From NCBI GenBank assembly GCA_029572815.1, contig JAKPUQ010000098.1, positions 62,001 through 126,000 on the forward strand: a stretch of 64,000 nt of DNA, written 5' to 3'. The notes under the pieces are model-generated. The model was given only the letters and a program-made list of their open reading frames with translations, was not told the DNA's origin and did not search any database. How positions within the stretch are numbered: the stretch's first letter is position 1; each line of letters opens with the position of its first letter. This DNA comes from Bacillota bacterium. Lineage in GTDB: Bacteria; Bacillota; Clostridia; Oscillospirales; Ruminococcaceae. The position numbers and the translations under genes were made by a program. Shown here one piece after another: positions 51,004-58,962 of this stretch.

Positions 51004-51780
51004 ATGAACAAGTCATTAAGAAAGGCAATTATTGCCGGAAACTGGAAAATGAACAAGACTCGTCCTGAAGCTAAGGAGCTTCTCGAGGCTATCAAGCCTC
51101 TCGTAGCTAACGCTGAGGGCAAGATCGAGGTTATCGCTTGTGTTCCTTTCACAAACCTTGAGACAGCTATCAACACAACAGCTGGCAGCAACGTTAAGAT
51201 CGGTGCTGAGAACGTTCACTTTGAGAAGAGCGGCGCTTTCACAGGAGAGATCTCCGCTGATATGCTCACAGAGCTGGGCGTTGAGTATGTAGTAATCGGT
51301 CACAGCGAAAGAAGACAGTACTTCGGTGAAACAGATGAAACAGTAAACAAGAGAACTCTTGCTGCTCTGGCTGCAGGTCTCAAGCCTATCGTTTGCGTTG
51401 GCGAGCTCAAGTGGGAGCGTCAGTGCAACATCACTGAGGAAGTTATCGCTCGTCAGATCAAGCTTGATCTCTGGGACGTAACTGCTGAGCAGGTAAAGAA
51501 CGTAGTTATCGCTTACGAGCCTGTATGGGCTATCGGTACAGGTCTTACTGCTACACCTGATCAGGCACAGGAAGTATGTGCATTTATCCGTGCACAGCTT
51601 GCTAAGAAGTATGATCAGGCAACTGCTGACGCTGTAACTATCCAGTACGGCGGATCAATGAATGCAGGCAATGCTGCAGAGCTTCTTGCACAGCCTGACA
51701 TCGACGGTGGTCTCATCGGCGGTGCTTCACTGAAGGCTGCTGACTTCAACACAATCGTTCAGGCAGCTGTAGAAGGCTGA
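51004..51780 (+). CDS. tpiA: Triosephosphate isomerase
   Basis: IAGNWKMNKT, VIGHSERRQYFGETDE, AYEPVWAIGTG, YGGSMNAGNAAELL. Confidence 0.99.
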   Translation: MNKSLRKAIIAGNWKMNKTRPEAKELLEAIKPLVANAEGKIEVIACVPFTNLETAINTTAGSNVKIGAENVHFEKSGAFTGEISADMLTELGVEYVVIGHSERRQYFGETDETVNKRTLAALAAGLKPIVCVGELKWERQCNITEEVIARQIKLDLWDVTAEQVKNVVIAYEPVWAIGTGLTATPDQAQEVCAFIRAQLAKKYDQATADAVTIQYGGSMNAGNAAELLAQPDIDGGLIGGASLKAADFNTIVQAAVEG

Positions 51781-51800
51781 TAAATCTGATATATCTTATT

Positions 51801-51835
51801 CTCCCGACTGCTTTATACAGTCGGGAGAATAAATA
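51801..51835 (+). terminator. Terminator after tpiA
   Basis: ctcccgactg-ctttata-cagtcgggag (T-run weak). Confidence 0.65.
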
Positions 51836-52258
51836 TATCGATTGATCGATTTTTTATTTTGTATTTATCTAAACAGTGATCTGTTTTTGATGAATTACAT
51901 TCTTTGTGCTTTACAAAACTTTTGATAAAACTAAAATGTATATTTTTCGACAATTTTGCTCTTTCTAAATTATTCAGTAACTTTATGAGCGGTACAAAAC
52001 TTATTTCAGATAATTTTGATTGTTTTGATGTACTGCAATATATTATATTTGACATTTTTACGAAAATATCATCTAAGCACAGTAATGTGGGCTATCTGCT
52101 TAATGACTGTGCGTCCGGACCGGTTTTATTCTGGTCATGAGCACCATAACTAACTAACGGCAGAAATCGTGTTTCCCGAAAGGGGAGTACGTTTATTGCG
52201 TGACCGGCATTTGTCGGCACATATAGATATTTAAACTTATCTTTAAAGGAGAATTTTT

Positions 52259-53779
52259 ATGTCAAAGAAACCCGTAGCACTTATTATCATGGACGGCTTC
52301 GGCTATAACCCCGATACATACGGCAATGCTATTGCCGCAGCAAAGAAGCCTAATCTTGACAAATATATGGCTGAGTGCCCTAACACTATTATCGGCGCAA
52401 GCGGTCTTGATGTCGGACTTCCCGACGGACAGATGGGCAATTCCGAAGTAGGCCACACCAATATCGGCGCAGGTCGTATCGTTTACCAGATGCTCGTTAA
52501 GATCTCCAAGGACATCAAGGACGGCACTTTCTTCAACAACAATGCTATCCTCAACACTATGAACAACTGCAAGGAAAAGAACAGCGCTCTCCATCTCATG
52601 GGACTTCTTTCTCCCGGCGGCGTACACAGCCACATGGAGCATATGTACGGTATCGTAGAGATGGCTAAGAAGAATGGTCTCGACAAGGTATATATCCACG
52701 CATTTCTCGACGGCAGAGACGTTCCTCCCTCATCCGCTGCTGAGTTCATGGAGGAGGCTGTTGCTGAGCTTAACAAGAGAGGTCTTGGCAAGATAGCTAC
52801 TATCTCAGGACGTTTCTATGCAATGGACAGAGATAACGCCTGGGACAGAGTTGAGAAAGCTTATGCTGCACTGGTTTACGGTGAGGGCGTTAAGGAGTCG
52901 GATCCTGTACAAGCTATAAAGAATTCCTATGCTAACGAGATCACAGACGAGTTCATGCTTCCTACTGTAATCGAAGGCGGAGCACAGATCAAGGCTGATG
53001 ACAGCGTTATCTTCTTCAACTTCCGTCCTGACCGCGCAAGACAGATCACACGTTCATTCGTTGATCCTGATTTCACAGGATTTGAGAGAAGAAACGGCTT
53101 CTTCCCTGTGAATTTCGTATGCATGGCTCAGTATGACGCAACAATGCCTAATGTTTCCGTTGCATATCCTCCTGAGCAGCTCACAATGACTATGGGAGAG
53201 TATCTCTCAAAGCTCGGTAAGACACAGCTCCGTATTGCTGAAACTCAGAAGTATGCTCACGTTACATTCTTCTTCAACGGCGGTGAGGAGAAGCAGTTTG
53301 AGGGTGAGGATCGTATCCTTATCAAGTCACCTGATGTTCCTACATTTGACCTCAAGCCGGAGATGAGCGCTTATGAGGTTTGCGATGCTGTTTGCGAAGC
53401 TATCGACTCCGACAAGTATGACGTTATCATTCTTAACTATGCTAACTGCGACATGGTCGGTCATACAGGCATTTTCGATGCTGCTGTAAAGGCTGTTGAA
53501 GCTACTGATACCTGTGTAGGCAGAATGGTTGAGAAGATACTGGCTAAGGGCGGTGCTGCTCTTATCACTGCAGATCACGGTAACGCCGATAAGATGATGG
53601 AGCCTGACGGAAGTCCTTTCACTGCACACACTACCAATCCCGTTCCGCTTATTGCTGTTGGCGTTGAGGGTCAGCTTATCGAAGGCGGTGTACTTGCTGA
53701 TCTTGCACCTACAATGCTTGATATTATGGGAGTTCCTCAGCCTGCTGAAATGACAGGTAAGAGCCTGCTCAAGAAGTAA
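52259..53779 (+). CDS. gpmI: 2,3-bisphosphoglycerate-independent phosphoglycerate mutase
   Basis: KKPVALIIMDGFGYNP...GNSEVGHTNIGAGRIVYQ...TADHGNADKM. Confidence 0.99.
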   Translation: MSKKPVALIIMDGFGYNPDTYGNAIAAAKKPNLDKYMAECPNTIIGASGLDVGLPDGQMGNSEVGHTNIGAGRIVYQMLVKISKDIKDGTFFNNNAILNTMNNCKEKNSALHLMGLLSPGGVHSHMEHMYGIVEMAKKNGLDKVYIHAFLDGRDVPPSSAAEFMEEAVAELNKRGLGKIATISGRFYAMDRDNAWDRVEKAYAALVYGEGVKESDPVQAIKNSYANEITDEFMLPTVIEGGAQIKADDSVIFFNFRPDRARQITRSFVDPDFTGFERRNGFFPVNFVCMAQYDATMPNVSVAYPPEQLTMTMGEYLSKLGKTQLRIAETQKYAHVTFFFNGGEEKQFEGEDRILIKSPDVPTFDLKPEMSAYEVCDAVCEAIDSDKYDVIILNYANCDMVGHTGIFDAAVKAVEATDTCVGRMVEKILAKGGAALITADHGNADKMMEPDGSPFTAHTTNPVPLIAVGVEGQLIEGGVLADLAPTMLDIMGVPQPAEMTGKSLLKK

Positions 53780-53790
53780 TTAAAACTATA

Positions 53791-53828
53791 AAAAGCCACA
53801 CAGCTTAGTCTGTTGTGGCTTTTTTGTT
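53791..53828 (+). terminator. Terminator after gpmI
   Basis: aaaagccacaca-gcttagtc-tgttgtggcttttttg. Confidence 0.85.
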
Positions 53829-53904
53829 GCGCAGAGTAAATTATGGTTGCAAATACTAACAACTTATGATATAATATTATCAAGTATGTGTTAGGAGCTG
53901 TTTT

Positions 53905-54948
53905 ATGGTAAAGAAAGTATTTGCATTCGCTTTATTAATATCAGGACTTATATTTTCAAGCGGCTGCTCTGAAGAAAAAGCTGTTTCGGAAGCTGATATG
54001 TCATCAAAGTCAAGAGATGTGTTTGCTATGGATACCTTTATGAACATTAAGGCGTATGGCGGTAATGCAGATATTGCATTGAGTGAAGCTGAAAAGCGTA
54101 TTCTTCAGCTTGAAGATGAGCTTTCCGTTACAAGTGAGACCAGCGATGTATGGGCTGTTGATCACAGCAGCGGAACGGCTGTTGATGTAAGTGATGATAC
54201 GGCGCTTATAGTAAATAAAGCCATTGAGATGGGCAAGAAAACAAATGGCGCATTGGATATAACTCTGTATCCGGTTCTAAAGGAATGGGGATTTACTACG
54301 GGAGAATATAAAGTTCCTGATGATAATACATTGAAAAGCCTTCTTAAAAATGTAGATTATAGTAAGGTTTCAATCAGCGGAAATAAAGTTACTCTGCCTA
54401 AAGAAACAGAAATAGATCTTGGCGCTCTTGCAAAGGGATATACCGGCGACGAGATAATGAAAACTATGGAAGAAAACGGTGTCAGCTCGGCTATCGTTAG
54501 TCTTGGAGGAAATGTTCAGGCACTTGGAAAAAAGCCTGACGGAAGCAACTGGAAGGTTGCTGTCCGTAACCCCTTTGCGCCGGATACGGATATGTGTATA
54601 ATAGAAATAGATGATAAGGCTGTTATAACCTCCGGCAACTATGAGCGATATTTTACCACTGATGACGGAAATGTGTACTGGCATATTCTGGATCCTGATG
54701 ATGGATATCCTGCTGATAATGGTCTGGTTTCAGTAACTGTCATAGGTGACTGCGGACTTGACTGCGATGCTCTCTCAACTGCACTTTTTGTTGAAGGATA
54801 TGACGGCGCGGTTGAATTTCTGAGATCCGATCCATCTTTTGATCTTATTCTAGTGACCGATGACATGAAGATATTCTATTCAGGCGGCATTGCTGACAGC
54901 TTTACAAACATAAGCGGTATGGAAGCAGAGGTGATCGCACTTGACTAA
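53905..54948 (+). CDS. apbE: FAD:protein FMN transferase (ApbE), lipoprotein
   Basis: Lipobox FSSGCSEE; DTFMNIKAYGG; EIDLGALAKGYTGDEIM; SLGGNVQALGKKPDG. Confidence 0.95.
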   Translation: MVKKVFAFALLISGLIFSSGCSEEKAVSEADMSSKSRDVFAMDTFMNIKAYGGNADIALSEAEKRILQLEDELSVTSETSDVWAVDHSSGTAVDVSDDTALIVNKAIEMGKKTNGALDITLYPVLKEWGFTTGEYKVPDDNTLKSLLKNVDYSKVSISGNKVTLPKETEIDLGALAKGYTGDEIMKTMEENGVSSAIVSLGGNVQALGKKPDGSNWKVAVRNPFAPDTDMCIIEIDDKAVITSGNYERYFTTDDGNVYWHILDPDDGYPADNGLVSVTVIGDCGLDCDALSTALFVEGYDGAVEFLRSDPSFDLILVTDDMKIFYSGGIADSFTNISGMEAEVIALD

Positions 54949-55300
54949 AGGCGTAAAACTGCTCATTGGAGCGGTATTGCTAATTTTTGCCGCAGCTGTA
55001 GTTTTGGCTGTTATCGGCTTGAAGCCATCCGAAAGTACATGGGTAGAGATAGTTCAGAATAACAAAGTCATCTATAAGCTGGATCTTTCCGAAGAAAAAG
55101 ACAGAACATTCAGGATAGATTATCCGGAAGGCGGCTGGAACGAGGTGCAGATCAAAGACGGACATATATGCATTGCTGATGCGGACTGTCCTGATCATAC
55201 CTGCATCAAAACAGGAGAACTGCGCTCTGAAAATATCCCTATTGTGTGTTTGCCACATAAGCTGGTAATTCGATTTTCAGAAGAGGGGGCAGGGAAGTGA
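54941..55300 (+). CDS. NusG domain II-containing protein
   Basis: VEIVQNNKVIYKLDLSEEKD...ICIADADCPDHTCIKTGEL...VCLPHKLVI. Confidence 0.93.
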   Translation: MTKGVKLLIGAVLLIFAAAVVLAVIGLKPSESTWVEIVQNNKVIYKLDLSEEKDRTFRIDYPEGGWNEVQIKDGHICIADADCPDHTCIKTGELRSENIPIVCLPHKLVIRFSEEGAGK

Positions 55301-55803
55301 TGAAGGCACATAAGCTGGCAAGACTGGCACTTCTGACTGCACTCGCACTTATTATATTCATAATCGAACTAAGGATTGATATTATCCCTATCCCCGGAGC
55401 AAAGCTTGGGCTCGCAAACATAATAACAGTTTATGCGGTATATAAGTACAGCACTAAAGAAACTGCAATGATCGTATTTGCGAGAGTTATTCTGGGAGCT
55501 GTTTTTGGCGGAAATATATCTGCTATAATGTACAGTATGACAGGTGCTGTCTTTTGTCTGACGGGTATGCTTTTAGTCAAACGGATCGTTCCGCTTAAGT
55601 TTATCTGGCTCAGCAGTATAATCGGCGCGATACTGCACAATACAGGACAGATAATCGTTGCAATTATCGTAATGCGCTCATTAGCAGTAATTTCCGTATA
55701 TCCTTTTCTGATCATCACAGGCTGTATCGCAGGAGCTTTTACAGGCCTATGTGCACAGTTCCTGATCAGCAGGAAGCTTCCTGAAAAGGAAAATAAAACC
55801 TGA
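55300..55803 (+). CDS. Gx transporter family / HepPPS component I-like membrane protein
   Basis: LARLALLTALALIIFIIELRIDIIPIPGAKLGLANIITVYAVY; overlaps NusG-II stop. Confidence 0.85.
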   Translation: MKAHKLARLALLTALALIIFIIELRIDIIPIPGAKLGLANIITVYAVYKYSTKETAMIVFARVILGAVFGGNISAIMYSMTGAVFCLTGMLLVKRIVPLKFIWLSSIIGAILHNTGQIIVAIIVMRSLAVISVYPFLIITGCIAGAFTGLCAQFLISRKLPEKENKT

Positions 55804-55868
55804 ACAGCTCAACCTGATCTCTTGCCATTTCTGACCTTTTATGGTATAATATTCAAGAGGTGAATCAA

Positions 55869-56090
55869 ATGAATCCAATGAATGCATTTAAGCTTAAATC
55901 CCTTCTTGAAAGATTTCTTGTAAATCACCCTAAGCTTTCTCCCTTTTTTAAAGCGGCAGTTGGCTCTATAGGCGAGGGAACGGTAATAGAGGTGAAGGTC
56001 ATTTCTCCTGACAACAAGACTATAATCTCTAATATAAAGATAAATGAAGAGGACATGGCAATACTTGACGAGTTGAAAGAACTGAAATAA
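55869..56090 (+). CDS. Conserved hypothetical small protein
   Basis: MNPMNAFKLKSLLERFLVNHPKLSPFFKAAVGSIGEGTVIEVKVISPDNKTIISNIKI with RBS aagagg. Confidence 0.65.
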   Translation: MNPMNAFKLKSLLERFLVNHPKLSPFFKAAVGSIGEGTVIEVKVISPDNKTIISNIKINEEDMAILDELKELK

Positions 56091-56121
56091 AAAAGCTGCC
56101 GCAGCTTTTTCTGCGGCAGTT
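56090..56121. terminator. Bidirectional terminator, convergent genes
   Basis: aaaaaagctgccgcag-cttttt-ctgcggcagtttt. Confidence 0.85.
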
Positions 56122-56637
56122 TTAATATTCTATTCCTTTTCTTGCGGTTATACCGTTGTCAAAAGGATGTTTCACAGCATTCATTTCCGTGAGATAATCA
56201 GCACGTTTTTTAAGCTTGTCAGAGGGATTTCTGCCTGTCATAATGATTTCTCCCTTTGAGAGTTCATTATTTATAAAGTTATCTGCAAGCTCAGTATCAA
56301 TGAGCTTTTTATTATATGCGTCGATGAATTCATCAAGGACTACAAGCTGAACTTCGCCTTTTATCAGAAGCTCTGATGCTTTTTTCAGCATATCGTTATG
56401 GCAGAGAGTTACCTCGCTTTTTTCAAGATCATTCATAGCAAAGGTAAACTTGTTGCACTCCTCGCAGCATATCACAATCACATTTTCAAGCCTCTGAAGG
56501 ACTGATATTTCAGATGATGTACCGTTTTTCAGAAACTGAAAAAAAGCTGTCTTCATACCAGAACCTGCAGCACGTATAGTCAAGCCAATTGCAGCAGTGG
56601 TTTTTCCTTTGCCATTACCATAATAAATATGTAACAT
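56122..56637 (-). CDS. Cob(I)yrinic acid a,c-diamide adenosyltransferase (CobO/BtuR-like)
   Basis: MLHIYYGNGKGKTTAAIGLTIRAAGSGMKTAFFQFLKN; LVVLDEFIDAYNKKLI. Confidence 0.93.
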   Translation of the reverse strand: MLHIYYGNGKGKTTAAIGLTIRAAGSGMKTAFFQFLKNGTSSEISVLQRLENVIVICCEECNKFTFAMNDLEKSEVTLCHNDMLKKASELLIKGEVQLVVLDEFIDAYNKKLIDTELADNFINNELSKGEIIMTGRNPSDKLKKRADYLTEMNAVKHPFDNGITARKGIEY

Positions 56638-56742
56638 TTCATATCACCTCATAGGTGTATTATAACATATCGTGCGAGGATAATCAATACATTTTTTTTG
56701 CTTTTTTAATAAAAAGCTTATCATAATTTAAGGAGTGTTTTA

Positions 56743-57531
56743 ATGAGTTCCATTATTTTCTTCGACATTGACGGAACTATCGTTACCGAAGATGAAAGAG
56801 CTATTATACCGGAGAGTACCCGTGAGGCTATCGCCGAAACAAGAAGAAAGGGAAATCTTACGTTTATCAATTCCGGCAGAACCGCCTTCAATATCAGCCC
56901 GAAGGTAAAGGAGCTAGGATTTGACGGGTATATCTGCGGCTGCGGTACATATATCGAATACGGTGGAAAGGTGCAGTTATGGCGTACAGTTCCGAAAGAT
57001 GAGTGTATCCGCATAGCCAAACCGCTCAGAGAATGTAATGTAACGCCGGTATATGAGCATACAAACGGATACTTTTTTGATGATAAGGCGCCTATGACCG
57101 AAGGCCTCAGATACTTTATGGAAGTGTTTGTGGACAGCGGCATCGATGTCAGTGGAAGAGTTGAGGACAACAGCTTTGGATTTGATAAATTTGTTATATG
57201 GCAAAATGAAAACAGCGATATGGAGCGCTTCATAGCTGAGGTGAGCAAAAATTATTCTATTATTGACAGGGGAGGCGGATTTTATGAAAATGTTCCTCTC
57301 GGATACACTAAAGCTACAGGCATTGAAAAGATACTGAAGCTCCTTGATATTCCAATGGAAAGAGCATATGCAATCGGCGACAGTATGAATGACCTGCCTA
57401 TGCTTGAAGCTGTTCCAAACAGTATCGCTATGGGAGGCGCGGAAAATATCTATCCGTATGTCTCATACATAACATCTCCTATCGAAGAAGATGGTATAGC
57501 AAATGCACTTAAACATTATGGTCTGATTTAA
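56743..57531 (+). CDS. Cof-type HAD-IIB hydrolase
   Basis: IIFFDIDGTIVTEDERAIIPESTREAI...AIGDSMNDLPMLEAVPNSIAMG. Confidence 0.92.
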   Translation: MSSIIFFDIDGTIVTEDERAIIPESTREAIAETRRKGNLTFINSGRTAFNISPKVKELGFDGYICGCGTYIEYGGKVQLWRTVPKDECIRIAKPLRECNVTPVYEHTNGYFFDDKAPMTEGLRYFMEVFVDSGIDVSGRVEDNSFGFDKFVIWQNENSDMERFIAEVSKNYSIIDRGGGFYENVPLGYTKATGIEKILKLLDIPMERAYAIGDSMNDLPMLEAVPNSIAMGGAENIYPYVSYITSPIEEDGIANALKHYGLI

Positions 57532-57679
57532 TAATTTCTCCATTTAATAGGCGATTATTGCTTTTATTATCAAATATTGCGATTTTTTGTGCTGCTTTTT
57601 TGTAAGTTCTTCTCCTTGAAATGCTTATGGGCCTATGTTATAATATTATTGATGCCTATGGCAAATAAAATGAGAGGAA

Positions 57680-57703
57680 ATGTCCGAATATTCGGACAGA
57701 TAA
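57680..57703 (+). promoter_or_regulatory. Candidate leader mini-ORF MSEYSDR* containing a perfect 18-bp palindrome
   Basis: gagaggaa-ATG TCC GAA TAT TCG GAC AGA TAA; TGTCCGAATATTCGGACA at 57681-57698; PFK ATG at 57710. Confidence 0.45.
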
Positions 57704-57709
57704 GAGATC

Positions 57710-58927
57710 ATGAATATTGCAGTTGCTCAGTCAGGCGGTCCGACCTGTGCTATTAACGCTTCTTTGGCAGGTGTTTTCAGCGCAGCTCAGAAATCAGAGG
57801 AAATTGAAAAGATCTATGGCGTAATTAATGGAATTGAAGGAATTATCAATGACGAAATGGTAGATCTCGCTGAAAAGATAAACAGCGATGTAAGCTATCA
57901 GCTCTTACTCAGAACTCCTTCAGCAGTTTTGGGGTCATGTCGTAAAAAGCTTCCCGATCACAAAGAAAGATCGGATGTATACGAGCGAATCACAGAAGTG
58001 CTTCACAGCCGCGATATCGGTATTTTCTTCTATATCGGCGGAAATGATTCGATGGATACAGTTGCGAAATATTCTGCATATCTTGCAGATAAGAATATAG
58101 ACGATATTAAAATAATCGGTATACCAAAGACGATAGATAATGATCTGTGTGAGACAGATCATTCTCCTGGATTTGGTTCAGCTGCGAAGTATGTTGCGGC
58201 AACAGTGCAGGAGATCACCAGGGACAGCAATGTGTACAGTATCCCGTCGGTTACCATCATTGAAACTATGGGACGCCACGCCGGCTGGCTCGCAGCAGCA
58301 GCCTGCTGTATACGTGCAAACGGGGAAAGCGCTCCGCACCTGATATATCTTCCTGAGACTACATTCAGTATCGAACGTTTTCTTTCCGACGTAAAGGAAC
58401 AGATGACAAAGCACAGAGCAGTTATTGTTGTAGTATCTGAAGGGGTTAAGACCGCCGAAGGAAAATTTGCGGCAGAAGAGTTCCAGTCAGGCCAGAAGGA
58501 TGTATTCGGGCACGTTTATCTTGCCGGCATAGGTAAATTTCTGGAGAAGCTGGTTGCCGCCGAGATCGGCTGCAAGGTTCGCTCTATAGAACTAAATGTA
58601 ATGCAGAGATGCAGCTCTCACATTGCTTCACTTGAGGATATACAGTCCTCAGAGGCAATTGGTATGGCAGCAGTTGATGCAGGACTTAATGGCAAATCAG
58701 GCTGTATGATGACATTTGTCCGCGAATCGGATATGCCTTACAGCTACAGGATCGATACAGTAGAAGCTTCAAAGGCTGCTAATTCTGAAAAATTCTTCCC
58801 CAAGGAATGGATAAATGAAGCAGGCAACAATGTTCTGCCGCCTGCTTATGATTATCTAATGCCCCTTATTCAGGGTGAGCTTCACGCTATAATGAAAAAC
58901 GGAATGCCTTTGAATTTTGTAATATAA
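57710..58927 (+). CDS. pfp: Pyrophosphate--fructose-6-phosphate phosphotransferase type phosphofructokinase
   Basis: QSGGPTCAINASLAGVF, YIGGNDSMDTVAKYSAYL, GIPKTIDNDLCETDHSPGFGSAAKY (PPi-type GGNDS/PKTIDND). Confidence 0.93.
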   Translation: MNIAVAQSGGPTCAINASLAGVFSAAQKSEEIEKIYGVINGIEGIINDEMVDLAEKINSDVSYQLLLRTPSAVLGSCRKKLPDHKERSDVYERITEVLHSRDIGIFFYIGGNDSMDTVAKYSAYLADKNIDDIKIIGIPKTIDNDLCETDHSPGFGSAAKYVAATVQEITRDSNVYSIPSVTIIETMGRHAGWLAAAACCIRANGESAPHLIYLPETTFSIERFLSDVKEQMTKHRAVIVVVSEGVKTAEGKFAAEEFQSGQKDVFGHVYLAGIGKFLEKLVAAEIGCKVRSIELNVMQRCSSHIASLEDIQSSEAIGMAAVDAGLNGKSGCMMTFVRESDMPYSYRIDTVEASKAANSEKFFPKEWINEAGNNVLPPAYDYLMPLIQGELHAIMKNGMPLNFVI

Positions 58928-58962
58928 AAAAAGGAGGACTTAAAAGTCCTCCTTTTTTTACT
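58927..58962. terminator. Bidirectional terminator, convergent genes
   Basis: aaaaaaaggaggact-taaa-agtcctccttttttt. Confidence 0.9.
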
